DNA of 15,692 bases from Desulfobulbaceae bacterium UBA2262 (GCA_002347185.1 DDXK01000037.1:1-15692); one strand, 5' to 3'; counted from the stretch's first letter, positions 1 to 7,787 are shown. Notes: generated by a model not told the origin, from the letters alone. Translations and numbers: made by a program.

Positions 1-233
1 AGGTCGGTTTCGGCGCCGTCGTCGGTGACGTACACCTCGCCGTGCTGAAAGGGGTTCATGGTGCCGGGATCCACATTGATGTAGGGATCGAGCTTCTGGA
101 AAGTGATGGAGAGGCCGCGGCTTTCGAGAAGGGCGCCGATGGAGGCTGCGGCAAGGCCTTTCCCAAGAGAGGAAAGGACGCCGCCGGTGATGAAAATGAA
201 CTTGGTCCGTGGGGGATGATTTGTGTTTTTCAT
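1..233 (-). CDS. pyrG: CTP synthase, N-terminal fragment (cut by window edge)
   Basis: The first 77 codons of CTP synthase, which makes CTP from UTP, ATP and glutamine in the cytoplasm as the last step of pyrimidine nucleotide synthesis. The visible part is the start of the amidoligase (synthetase) domain. Residues 11-26 carry KFIFITGG followed by the nucleotide loop [21 protein letters not shown] lies near residue 47, and [14 protein letters not shown] ends at the edge, including the Asp of the Mg-binding segment. These are near-invariant in the family. The ATG at 233 is the only Met before the conserved block and gives a short extension ([10 protein letters not shown]) compared with many homologues. 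No Shine-Dalgarno sequence precedes it; a promoter -10 box lies only 8 bases upstream, so the message may be nearly leaderless. The glutaminase domain lies outside the window. Identification is secure. Confidence 0.97.
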   Translation of the reverse strand, partial: MKNTNHPPRTKFIFITGGVLSSLGKGLAAASIGALLESRGLSITFQKLDPYINVDPGTMNPFQHGEVYVTDDGAETD

Positions 234-241
234 GGAAGGAA

Positions 242-270
242 ACTATAGCACCATGCCAAATTTTGGCCAA
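242..270 (-). promoter_or_regulatory. Promoter of pyrG (near-leaderless)
   Basis: Read on the minus strand, TTGGCC (270-265, 4 of 6 to the sigma70 -35 consensus) is followed after exactly 17 bases by TATAGT (247-242, 5 of 6 to the -10 consensus). The pyrG ATG starts 9 bases past the -10 box, so transcription should begin at or within a few bases of the start codon. There is no room for a ribosome binding site. The -35 box overlaps the right arm of an inverted repeat, GCCAAA-T-TTTGGC, at 255-267. Confidence 0.55.
255..267. promoter_or_regulatory. Palindrome overlapping the pyrG -35 region
   Basis: GCCAAATTTTGGC is a perfect inverted repeat with 6-base arms around one central base. It lies in the pyrG/cytochrome intergenic region and overlaps the proposed -35 box. 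It could be a repressor site, or chance in an AT-rich promoter. No second copy was noticed in the window. Confidence 0.25.
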
Positions 271-346
271 GGGAAAATCCCCCGTGCCCAAGGAGAAATT
301 TCCGTCTCCCGAAAGGGTGGCGGAGCCGAGGCGAAACAATTGCGAC

Positions 347-376
347 TTGTTGTTCCTGCGCCAGATAAGGTAGTAT
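347..376 (+). promoter_or_regulatory. Candidate promoter of the cytochrome-rlpA pair
   Basis: TTGTTG (347-352) and TAGTAT (371-376) are separated by 18 bases, and each is a weak match to sigma70 boxes. Initiation near 383 would give a leader of about 34 bases containing AAGGAG (396-401), with the cytochrome starting at 417. It would also rule out the upstream in-frame ATG at 375 as the start. Confidence 0.3.
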
Positions 377-416
377 GCCGGGAATATTCAAAAGCAAGGA
401 GCAAAAAATCGTTGCC

Positions 417-1928
417 ATGCCCTCTCCTTTCCGCAGAAAAACCCTCGCCTGCCTGCCGCTGCTGCTCTGTCTTTTCGCGATGAGCCTTGCCGCTTGTCGA
501 CAGGAGGAAAAGACCGGGCCAGGGCGGATCCCGTCTTCGCCTCCCGTTCAGGACGCCCCTCAGGTCTCCCGCCCGGCCGGCTGCCAGGGCTGCCACTCCG
601 CGGTGCGCCTCGACGCGGCCCACGACCTTGCCTGTTCGCAGTGCCACGGCGGCACCGAAAAGGCCGCGGGCCGGGATGAAGCCCACGCCGGCCTCAGCGG
701 CCAGCCGGCCCATCCGGACCAGATGCGGGAGCGCTGCGGCGGCTGCCATGCCGACCAGGTCCGGGCGGTGGCGGACTCGGCCCATTTCACCCTGAAAAAC
801 GAGGTAAACCTGGTACGCGCCGCCTTTGGCGCCGGGCAGGAGCTGGCCAGGCTCACCGAAATCCCTCTCCACGCGACGATCGACAGCCCCCTCGCCCTTG
901 CCGACGACCTGCTCCGCCGCCGCTGCCTGGCCTGTCACCCCTACAGCCAGGGAGACACCTATCCGGAGACCGTGCGCGGCACCGGCTGCGCCGCCTGCCA
1001 TCTGCTTTATGAAAATGGCGGCCAGAAAAGCCACGCCTTCACGAAATCGCCGCCGGACAGCCAATGCCTGCACTGCCATTACGGCAACCGGGTGGGCGCC
1101 GACTACCATGGCCGCTTCGAGCACGATTTCGGCGTGGAGTACCGCACCCCCTACCGGAGCGACGGCAGCAACCCCAGGCCCCATGGCGTCGAATACCACC
1201 AGCTCGCCCCGGATCTCCACCAGCGCGCCGGCCTGGCCTGCATCGACTGCCACAGCGGCGCCGAACTCATGGGCGGCCACGGCGCTTCCGCCCCCGGCAA
1301 AAAACTCACCTGCCGCACCTGCCACGCCTGGCGCCCCGGCACCCCCCTGCCGCTGAACAATCTCCAGACCGGGGAAGGCGGCCTGCGCCTCCTCACCAGG
1401 CTAAGCGGCAAGAACCTCGCGGTCCCGCCCCTTGCGCACCCGGCGCACCAGCGCTACGCCGCAACAGTGGATTGCGCCGTCTGCCACAGCCAGTGGAGCT
1501 TCAACGACCGGGGCACCCACCTGATCCGTTACGATGCCCTCGACGGCGAACCGTGGGAGGATCTGGCGGTGCAGGGCAGCTTCGAGGTGGAGGAACAGCT
1601 CAACTACGGCTCCGCCGACACTCCTCTCCTGCGGGACAGGCTGAACAACACGGCAACTCCCGGCATCTGGCTGATGGGCTACGAGCTGCGGCGCTGGGAA
1701 CTGCCCCTCATCGGCCCCGATGCCCAGGGAAGGCTCCGGGTCTTCCGCCCCATCCTCGACCTGCACCTCTCCCTGGTCGACGACTCTGGCAAGGTCGTCT
1801 TCGACAACGCGGAGCCGATCGAGGGCCACCCCCGCTATCTCCCCTACACCCCGCACACCACGGGCAAGGCCGGGGCCTTTTACCACGAACGTCTGAAAAC
1901 AACCCTGCCGCCGGAGCACCGCCAGTGA
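417..1928 (+). CDS. Nonahaem c-type cytochrome lipoprotein
   Basis: A 503-residue secreted multihaem cytochrome, expected to carry electrons in the periplasm or at the outer membrane. Residues 1-27 are a lipoprotein signal peptide: RRK, a Leu-rich core, then lipobox LAAC with lipidated Cys27. Nine CXXCH haem-binding motifs follow, with Cys at about residues 56, 73, 107, 170, 191, 217, 275, 299 and 353. Residues 360-503 have no further haem sites and form a mixed tail rich in aromatic and acidic residues. Many additional His residues (AHDLAC, SAHFTL, DYHGRFEHDFG, AHPAHQ) could be distal axial ligands. I chose the ATG at 417 over the in-frame ATG at 375 because it puts the signal peptide at the N terminus and has AAGGAG upstream, although 15 bases away. 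The stop overlaps the rlpA start in GTGA. I do not recognise a specific named family; redox partner and substrate are unknown. Confidence 0.9.
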   Translation: MPSPFRRKTLACLPLLLCLFAMSLAACRQEEKTGPGRIPSSPPVQDAPQVSRPAGCQGCHSAVRLDAAHDLACSQCHGGTEKAAGRDEAHAGLSGQPAHPDQMRERCGGCHADQVRAVADSAHFTLKNEVNLVRAAFGAGQELARLTEIPLHATIDSPLALADDLLRRRCLACHPYSQGDTYPETVRGTGCAACHLLYENGGQKSHAFTKSPPDSQCLHCHYGNRVGADYHGRFEHDFGVEYRTPYRSDGSNPRPHGVEYHQLAPDLHQRAGLACIDCHSGAELMGGHGASAPGKKLTCRTCHAWRPGTPLPLNNLQTGEGGLRLLTRLSGKNLAVPPLAHPAHQRYAATVDCAVCHSQWSFNDRGTHLIRYDALDGEPWEDLAVQGSFEVEEQLNYGSADTPLLRDRLNNTATPGIWLMGYELRRWELPLIGPDAQGRLRVFRPILDLHLSLVDDSGKVVFDNAEPIEGHPRYLPYTPHTTGKAGAFYHERLKTTLPPEHRQ

Positions 1929-2743
1929 AACACCAGCCCCTTCTTCCCCTATTGCCGCGCTTCACCCTAAGCAGCCTCGTCCTGCTGCTCGCCAGCCTGA
2001 CCCTTGCCGGCTGCGGCCCGCAGGTGCTCAAAAGCACCCCGCCCAAAAAACAGGTTTCCGCCCCGCCGGCGCCGGGAACGAAAGTCCCGCCCACCCAGAG
2101 GCCCTACCAGATCAACGGCAAGACCTATTACCCCCTCCCTTCCGCCGAGGGCTACAGCGAGGAAGGGCTCGCCTCCTGGTACGGGGCGCCCTTCCATGGC
2201 CGCAAGACCTCCAACGGCGAAACCTACAACATGTACGACTGGACCGCGGCCCACAAGACCCTGCCCATGCACACCCGCCTGCTCGTGGAAAATCTGGAGA
2301 ATGGCCGGCAGACCACGGTGCGCGTCAACGACCGGGGCCCCTTTGTCAGGGACCGGATCATCGACCTTTCCTACAACGTGGCCCGGGAGCTGGGCGTGGT
2401 CAAAAACGGCACGGCCCGGGTACGGCTCACCGCTCTGGGCGAGGCGGTGACCGTGCGGCTTGCCGACAACCGGACCGATACCCGCTTTCTGCCCCACGAG
2501 GATTTCCGGAAAGGAGATTTCTACGTGCAGATCGGCTCCTTCACCATTCGGGAAAACGCGGAGCGACTGCGGGAAAAACAGCTCGCAGCGGGCCGGGAAG
2601 CGGTCACCGTCGCCTATGACCGCGGCGACCAGCTCTTCTACCGGGTCCAGGTCCGGGCCGGCGCAACTCTGGATACGGCGGGCCGCATGGAACGGCTGCT
2701 CATGGAGGCGGGCTTTCCCGACTGCTTTGTCGTGGCCCGTTGA
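1925..2743 (+). CDS. rlpA: RlpA-type septal lytic transglycosylase lipoprotein
   Basis: A 272-residue outer-membrane lipoprotein of the RlpA family. In Pseudomonas aeruginosa RlpA cleaves naked glycan strands at the septum. A hydrophobic signal segment ends in lipobox LAGC at Cys30. A Pro-rich linker leads to the double-psi beta-barrel domain (about 82-172) with SWYG, HGRKTSNGE, AAHKTLP and VNDRGPF. Glu99, His110 and Asp136 correspond to the residues important for catalysis in the Pseudomonas enzyme. A C-terminal SPOR domain (about 198-270, FYVQIGSF...FYRVQV) should bind denuded septal glycans. The start is GTG, overlapping the cytochrome stop as GTGA, so translation is probably coupled; an upstream extension of this frame would only run through the cytochrome gene. 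Family assignment is firm; activity is inferred from conserved residues. Pairing with a multihaem cytochrome is unusual. Confidence 0.93.
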   Translation: MKHQPLLPLLPRFTLSSLVLLLASLTLAGCGPQVLKSTPPKKQVSAPPAPGTKVPPTQRPYQINGKTYYPLPSAEGYSEEGLASWYGAPFHGRKTSNGETYNMYDWTAAHKTLPMHTRLLVENLENGRQTTVRVNDRGPFVRDRIIDLSYNVARELGVVKNGTARVRLTALGEAVTVRLADNRTDTRFLPHEDFRKGDFYVQIGSFTIRENAERLREKQLAAGREAVTVAYDRGDQLFYRVQVRAGATLDTAGRMERLLMEAGFPDCFVVAR

Positions 2744-2757
2744 GACTGCGCGGGAAA

Positions 2758-2772
2758 GAGGGAGAGACCCTC
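2758..2772. terminator. Weak hairpin between convergent rlpA and pepN
   Basis: GAGGG-agaga-CCCTC forms a 5-base-pair stem in the 27-base gap between the two convergent stop codons, and overlaps the pepN stop by two bases. No T-run follows on either strand, so it is at best a weak or Rho-assisted terminator. Confidence 0.2.
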
Positions 2773-5413
2773 AGGCGAGGCTCTTGCTCACCACCTCATA
2801 GACATCCCGGGAGAGGGAAGGAACAGCCAGGATACGTTCGAGCTGCTCCCGCATCAAACGGCGGCGGACAGCGTCGTAGCGCCGACCCCGACCCAGCCGG
2901 GCAGCGAGTCGGGCGGCGACCTGGGGATTGAGGGGATCGAGGACGATGATCTGCTCGGCCAGAAAGGCATAGCCGCTCCCGGAAGGATCATGGAAACAGA
3001 GGGGATTGGCCCCGGCAAAGGAACCGAGCAGGGCGCGGACCTTGTTGGGGTTTTTGCTCTGAAAGGCGGGATGGGCCAGCAGGGAACGGACCTCGGCCAG
3101 CGTCCCGGGCAGCGGCGCGGTGGCCTGCACGCTGAACCACTTGTCCAGGACCAGGGGTTCGTGCCGCCACTGCCGGGAAAAGGCGGCAAGCAGCTCCTGC
3201 CGTTCCGGCCTGGACGAATGGGAGAGAGCGGTGAGGGCGGCGAGCTGGTCGGTCATGTTGTCCGCCTCGGCGAACTGGGCAAGACAAAGGCTGGTGCCCT
3301 CCTCGTCCTCCAGGCTCATCAGGAAGGAGAGGGCGAGATTGCGCAAGGCGCGGGCGCCGGCCAGAGCGGGCGCATAGCGGTACGGCTCCTTCCCGCGCCC
3401 CTCCGCATGGGTCTTTTCCCAGAGGGGCCGCAGCGCCCTGGCCAGGGTGCGCCGGACAAAGAGGCGGGCCCCATGGATTGCCTCCACATCGATCTCCGCC
3501 ATCTGTTCGCCCAGATATTCTTCCGACGGCAGGGTGAGGAGCTGGCAGAAAAAAGTCTTGTCCCCTGCCGGCGCTTCGGCCAGCAGCCCGCCAACGGCAG
3601 CGATGAACTCCTCGGCCAGCACCAGCTCCCTGCCCGCCCGAAAATCGGCGACCAGCCCCAGGAGAAGGCGCACGGCCAGCCTCTGCCCCGCCTCCCAGCG
3701 GTTGAAGGGATCCTGCTCGTGTCGAAGGAGGAAAAGCAGCTCCTCATCGCGGTAAGGGTAATCGACACGCACCGGCGCGGAGAAATTCCTGAGCAGTGAC
3801 GGCAGGGGTTTCTCCCGCACCCCTGAAAAAACCAGAACCTCCTCTTCGCTCCTCAGCTCGAACAGGCCGCGGGCCGCCTCCTCCGGCCGGTCCGGGCAGC
3901 AAAGGGGCAATTCGCCGCCGCCCGGGCCAAGCAGGGCCAGGGCCAGGGGAATATGGAGCGGCGCTTTTACAGGCTGCCCCGGGGTGGGCGGGGTCTGCTG
4001 CCGGATCCGCAGGGCATAGCTCTGGCTGCCGCGGTCGTAAACGCCGCTCACGCTCAGCTGCGGGGTGCCGGCCTGGGTGTACCAGCGTTTGAACTGCCCG
4101 AGATCACAGCCGGAAACCTCGGCCATGGCCTGGAGAAAATCGTCGGTGGTGGCGGCCTGGCCGTCGTGGCGGCGCAGATAGAGGGCGAGCCCCTGCCGGA
4201 AGAACGCCTCGCCGAGCAGGGTGTGGAGCATGCGGATCAGCTCGGCGCCCTTCTCGTAAATGGTCACCGTATAAAAATTATTGATTTCGATATAGGAATC
4301 GGGCCGGACCGGATGGGCCATGGGCCCGTTGTCCTCGGGGAATTGCAGATTGCGGAGCAGCCGCACGTCGTGGATGCGCTTGACCGCGGGCGAGCTCATC
4401 GAGGCGGTGAACTGCTGGTCGCGGAAGACGGTGAGCCCCTCCTTGAGGGAAAGCTGAAACCAGTCCCGGCAGGTGACCCGGTTGCCGGTCCAGTTGTGAA
4501 AATACTCATGGGCGACCACCGCCTCGATCCCCTCGTAGTCGCCGTCGGTGGCCGTATCGGGCCGGGCCAGCACATACTTGGAGTTGAAGATGTTCAGCCC
4601 CTTGTTCTCCATGGCGCCCATGTTGAAATCATCCACGGCCACGATCATGTAACGGTCCAGATCGTACTCCAGGCCAAAGGCCTCCTCGTCCCAGCGCATG
4701 GCCTTCCGGAGCGAGGCCATGGCGTGGCCGCACTTGTCGCGGTTATGCTTCTCCACGTAGATTTCAAGCAGGATGTCGCGGCCGGAGGCGGTGCGGAAGC
4801 TGTCGGCGATCCTCACCAGCCTGCCGGCCACCATGGCAAAGAGATAGGAAGGCTTGGGAAAGGGGTCCTGCCAGGTGGCGAAATGCCTGCCACCGGGCAG
4901 CTCGCCCTGCGCCGCCAGATTGCCGTTGGCGAGCAGCACCGGGTATCTCTCCCGCTCGGCGCTGATGGTGACCGTGTAACAGGCCAGGACATCGGGCCGG
5001 TCCGGGAAAAAAGTGATCTTGCGGAAGCCCTCAGCCTCGCACTGGGTGCAGAAGTTGCCGCTTGAGCGGTAGAGGCCCTCCAGCGAGGTATTCTGCTCGG
5101 GGTGAATCTCGACTTCCGTCTCCAGAACGAACTGGTCCGGCACCTCGGCGATGGCGAGGGAGTCGCCGTCGAGCCGGTACTGCCCCGGAGCGAGCGGGGA
5201 TCCCCCGAGGCTGAGGCCTTTCAGAAGCAGTTCCCGGCCAAAGAGGAGCAGCCCTGCCCCCTCGTCCCCGGCCTCGGGATTGCGGCGGCAGCAAAGGCGG
5301 GAACGGACCAGGGCCCGATCCTCGTAAAGGTCGATGGCCAGCACCACATCGGCGACCAGGAAGGCGGGAGGGCGATAGTCGCGCAGATGGACGGTCTGAA
5401 CGGCAGGAGGCAT
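2771..5413 (-). CDS. pepN: Aminopeptidase N, M1 family zinc metallopeptidase
   Basis: An 880-residue cytoplasmic alanyl aminopeptidase, close in length to Escherichia coli PepN (870). It removes N-terminal residues from peptides late in protein turnover. The exopeptidase motif GAMEN is at 266-270. The zinc site HEYFH is at 302-306 with the third ligand Glu325 in LSLKEGL. YEKGAELIRM further on supplies the Tyr that stabilises the transition state. The C-terminal helical region (about 540-880) includes DNMTDQLAAL and the terminal Asn-Pro-rich PepN segment with NPNKVRALLGSF. The ATG at 5413 is preferred to one 27 codons upstream because it has GGAG 6 bases away, matches family N termini, and lies 16 bases after the upstream transglycosylase stop; the earlier start would run back into that gene. 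No signal peptide is present. Probably co-transcribed with the gene before it. Confidence 0.96.
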   Translation of the reverse strand: MPPAVQTVHLRDYRPPAFLVADVVLAIDLYEDRALVRSRLCCRRNPEAGDEGAGLLLFGRELLLKGLSLGGSPLAPGQYRLDGDSLAIAEVPDQFVLETEVEIHPEQNTSLEGLYRSSGNFCTQCEAEGFRKITFFPDRPDVLACYTVTISAERERYPVLLANGNLAAQGELPGGRHFATWQDPFPKPSYLFAMVAGRLVRIADSFRTASGRDILLEIYVEKHNRDKCGHAMASLRKAMRWDEEAFGLEYDLDRYMIVAVDDFNMGAMENKGLNIFNSKYVLARPDTATDGDYEGIEAVVAHEYFHNWTGNRVTCRDWFQLSLKEGLTVFRDQQFTASMSSPAVKRIHDVRLLRNLQFPEDNGPMAHPVRPDSYIEINNFYTVTIYEKGAELIRMLHTLLGEAFFRQGLALYLRRHDGQAATTDDFLQAMAEVSGCDLGQFKRWYTQAGTPQLSVSGVYDRGSQSYALRIRQQTPPTPGQPVKAPLHIPLALALLGPGGGELPLCCPDRPEEAARGLFELRSEEEVLVFSGVREKPLPSLLRNFSAPVRVDYPYRDEELLFLLRHEQDPFNRWEAGQRLAVRLLLGLVADFRAGRELVLAEEFIAAVGGLLAEAPAGDKTFFCQLLTLPSEEYLGEQMAEIDVEAIHGARLFVRRTLARALRPLWEKTHAEGRGKEPYRYAPALAGARALRNLALSFLMSLEDEEGTSLCLAQFAEADNMTDQLAALTALSHSSRPERQELLAAFSRQWRHEPLVLDKWFSVQATAPLPGTLAEVRSLLAHPAFQSKNPNKVRALLGSFAGANPLCFHDPSGSGYAFLAEQIIVLDPLNPQVAARLAARLGRGRRYDAVRRRLMREQLERILAVPSLSRDVYEVVSKSLA

Positions 5414-5429
5414 GGTGAACTCCGGAAGA

Positions 5430-7619
5430 TCAGCTGTTTGAGACGACCAGGGGGACCACAAGGAGCTGGTCGAGCTTGAGCTGGCTGAAATCAACCCCGC
5501 TGTTGTATTTCTTCACCAGCCAGAAGGGCAGCTCGAATTCTGCCTGACAGAGCGCCCAGATATTGTCTCCGCCCTTCACCCGGTACTCCCTGGAGCCCTC
5601 GACCCTGTAGGCGGCAAAGAAATCCTCCTCCATCTCCTTGTGGTACTCGAAGCGCAACTCCTCGAAGCGTTCCTTGCCCACCTTGGCGAGAGGGATCTTG
5701 ATCTGCTGGTTGATCTTCAACTCCTGGTTGTAGCCGAGGCCGTTGAGGCGCCTTATATCCCAGGCGCGCACCCCGAGCCAGGTGGCGTAGTGGCCCAGAG
5801 TCTCCTCCGCCTCCACGCGGATAACCCCGTAGAGCAGGCCCTTTTTCTTTCCCACCTGTTCCACGGCGAAATTGCCCAGCACCGCCTGCGGGTAGGCCGG
5901 CGGCACGTCGGCCGGCAGGGCGGCCGGGGTTTGCTCAGCCACTGGCGCAGGGGTCGGGGTTTGCTCGGCCACTGGCGCAGGGGCCGGGGCCTTCTCCGCG
6001 CTTGCGGCCTCGATGCCACCGGGACTCACCTGCGTTTTCACCCCTTGTGGGGTGAGTTCCGGAATCTGCCCGAGCAAAGGGGCTTGCGGCGGCTCGGGCT
6101 CTGGAACCTTGGCGGGCGAAGGCTCGGCGGGAGGAGTGGGCTCCGGGGGCGCCGGGCTCTTCGCCACCTTGACGCCTTGCGGCGCCAGCTCGGGCGGCTT
6201 CCCCGCCGGCGGCGCGGCTGGCAACGGCAAGGGAGTCAAGCCTGAGCCGGTTTTTTTCCTGTCCAGGACCGCCAACTGCACCACCTGTTGCTCCGCCTTG
6301 GGAATCCTCAGGGCCTGACCGACCTGAACGGCGGCCCGCCTGCCCAGCTGGTTGGCCTGGACCAGCTCCTGCACACTCACCCCGTGCCGCCTGGCGATGG
6401 AGCTGGCGGTATCTCCCCGCCGTACCACGTAAATACTGCTCCGCTTCTGTTCCTCCTTGCGGATGGATTCGGGGATATCGGCCGCCATCCGCAGCACCGC
6501 GCCCTGTTCCGGCACCCGCACCTGATAGCCCTTGGGTAGCAGCTTCTGCCCGTTGTACACGGGTTCGCGCAAGGCCGGATTCAGAGAACGGAAGGTGGCC
6601 ATGTCCACCTTGAGGTGCTTGACCAGATCGTTGACATGCACATAGCTGGGCAGGGCGACGGCCCGGCTGTTCACCGGAGGCTCGAGACGCAGGGAGCCGA
6701 AATAGTGTTTGTAATTCCTGGCCACCTCTTTCGCGGCCAGGAATTCGGCATAAAAATTGCGCGAGGCAAAGCCAAAGGTTTTGCTGTTGTATTCCTTATA
6801 GATTTTCTCATAGGTGCCATGCGCCTCCTTGGCCCGCGCCATGCCGTTTGGCCCGTGATTGTAAGCGGTGAGGGCCAGGGGCCAGTCGCCCAGCCGCTCG
6901 TGGTTTCTTTTCAGCATTTTGGCGGCGGCGTGGGTGGCCTTGATGGGATCGCGGCGCTCGTCGATGGCGTAATCGATGGTCATGTACTGCTTGCCGGTGT
7001 CATGCATGAACTGCCAGATGCCGGCGGCGCCGAATTTGCTGTAGGCCTGGTAGTTGAAGGAGGATTCCACATGGGGCAGGTAGGCGAGCTCCTCCGGCAG
7101 ACCATACTGACGGAAAATACTTTTGATTTCGGAAAGATACTTCCCGGAACGGATAACCCCCTCCCGAAAAATGTTCTTCTGCCCGGATTGCACCCGGAGA
7201 AAATCCCTGGCCACGCGGAAATCCTCCGGCCCCGCCCCGGGGCCGAAGAGGGAAACGACCCGCCTCTCCTCCTGGCTCTGGGGGCAGGCCCCGGAATTGG
7301 CAAGGTTGGTGAGGATCCGGGCGTATTTCTCCTTCACCGCCTCGATGCGCTGCTGATCGCGCTTGCGGGCCTTGGTCTCCCATACCCCCTCAAGGTCGAT
7401 CACCTCGTAGACGATGCCAAGATCGCGGCTGTCATGCACCACACCCTGGGTGTTGGTGTATCTGCCGTAGATATCGCGCCAGAAGGCGACATTGTCCTTG
7501 ATGCAATCATAGACCGGGAAAGGATCACTGCCGGCAAGAGCCGGAGGGACTGGGCTAAAAAAGAGAAAAAAAGAGAAAAGAAAAGGGATGAAGAAAAAAA
7601 TGCGGTGATGCGCGAACAC
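5430..7619 (-). CDS. MltD-like membrane-bound lytic murein transglycosylase with LysM repeats
   Basis: A 729-residue secreted peptidoglycan hydrolase, predicted to cleave the MurNAc-GlcNAc bond to a 1,6-anhydro product. The signal peptide (1-29) is strikingly Phe-rich (FFFIPFLFSFFLFF) and ends PPALA. A helical N-terminal region precedes the family 1 transglycosylase domain (about 165-310): catalytic Glu185 in PHVESSF, then GAAGIWQF and ALTAYNHGPNG. A LysM-like segment lies at about 323-370 and a clear LysM at 396-440 (YVVRRGDTASSIA). A Pro/Ala-rich linker (about 465-580) carries internal repeats, PELAPQGVKV/PELTPQGVKT and PAPVAEQTP twice. Two further LysM-like modules lie at about 597-645 and 676-724. 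The GTG at 7619 is preferred to an ATG 14 codons upstream because AGGAGG sits 7 bases before it; the longer start would encode that site. MltD itself is a lipoprotein, but no lipobox is visible here. pepN follows after 16 bases. Confidence 0.93.
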   Translation of the reverse strand: MFAHHRIFFFIPFLFSFFLFFSPVPPALAGSDPFPVYDCIKDNVAFWRDIYGRYTNTQGVVHDSRDLGIVYEVIDLEGVWETKARKRDQQRIEAVKEKYARILTNLANSGACPQSQEERRVVSLFGPGAGPEDFRVARDFLRVQSGQKNIFREGVIRSGKYLSEIKSIFRQYGLPEELAYLPHVESSFNYQAYSKFGAAGIWQFMHDTGKQYMTIDYAIDERRDPIKATHAAAKMLKRNHERLGDWPLALTAYNHGPNGMARAKEAHGTYEKIYKEYNSKTFGFASRNFYAEFLAAKEVARNYKHYFGSLRLEPPVNSRAVALPSYVHVNDLVKHLKVDMATFRSLNPALREPVYNGQKLLPKGYQVRVPEQGAVLRMAADIPESIRKEEQKRSSIYVVRRGDTASSIARRHGVSVQELVQANQLGRRAAVQVGQALRIPKAEQQVVQLAVLDRKKTGSGLTPLPLPAAPPAGKPPELAPQGVKVAKSPAPPEPTPPAEPSPAKVPEPEPPQAPLLGQIPELTPQGVKTQVSPGGIEAASAEKAPAPAPVAEQTPTPAPVAEQTPAALPADVPPAYPQAVLGNFAVEQVGKKKGLLYGVIRVEAEETLGHYATWLGVRAWDIRRLNGLGYNQELKINQQIKIPLAKVGKERFEELRFEYHKEMEEDFFAAYRVEGSREYRVKGGDNIWALCQAEFELPFWLVKKYNSGVDFSQLKLDQLLVVPLVVSNS
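5931..5990. repeat. Tandem 30-base repeat, two copies, in the transglycosylase linker
   Basis: Two adjacent 30-base units (5931-5960 and 5961-5990) differ at 3 positions. They encode PAPVAEQTP twice in the Pro-rich linker of the LysM transglycosylase. The unit keeps the reading frame, so copy number could vary between strains without breaking the gene. Confidence 0.8.
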
Positions 7620-7626
7620 GGAAACG

Positions 7627-7632
7627 CCTCCT
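7627..7632 (-). promoter_or_regulatory. Ribosome binding site deciding the GTG start of the LysM transglycosylase
   Basis: AGGAGG on the minus strand lies 7 bases before GTG 7619. It falls inside the alternative longer reading frame, which argues that the true start is the GTG. Confidence 0.75.
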
Positions 7633-7659
7633 GTAGAGAAACGCGATAAAGGAGGACGC

Positions 7660-7665
7660 AATATA
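7660..7665 (-). promoter_or_regulatory. Candidate -10 box for the transglycosylase-pepN pair
   Basis: TATATT on the minus strand (5 of 6 to consensus) lies about 40 bases before the GTG start, at a sensible leader length. No convincing -35 box lies 16 to 18 bases upstream, so an activator or another sigma factor may be needed. The 168-base gap between the preceding gene's stop and this start fits a separate promoter. Confidence 0.3.
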
Positions 7666-7787
7666 CCCTTTCTTTCCGTAATCCGCCGTGAAAATCGGCA
7701 GCCAGCCTTCGGGGAGCGGCACGATTTTCCCCGCAGCCCAAAAACAGCGGCGGGGGAAACGGCTTCCGGAGCCCAAAGCCAGTGCCC

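Noticed and set aside
243..1325. A 360-codon open frame on the minus strand opposite the cytochrome gene
   Set aside because: Its product is low-complexity Ala/Gly/Val-rich with no motif, while the plus strand encodes nine CXXCH sites and a signal peptide. It is a GC-driven shadow.
3953..5065. A 370-codon plus-strand open frame opposite pepN
   Set aside because: No recognisable domain; it mirrors the conserved M1 peptidase coding sequence in antisense.
6038..6055. Perfect hairpin TCACCCC-ttgt-GGGGTGA
   Set aside because: It lies inside the transglycosylase coding sequence at PELTPQGVKT and is explained by codon choice; no regulatory role is supported.
7725..7759. Inverted repeat TTTTCCCCGC/GCGGGGGAAA between the Gate-domain and transglycosylase genes
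   Set aside because: A 10-base-pair stem with one wobble pair and a 15-base loop, but no T-run follows on the minus strand. It might slow polymerase; not enough to call a terminator.
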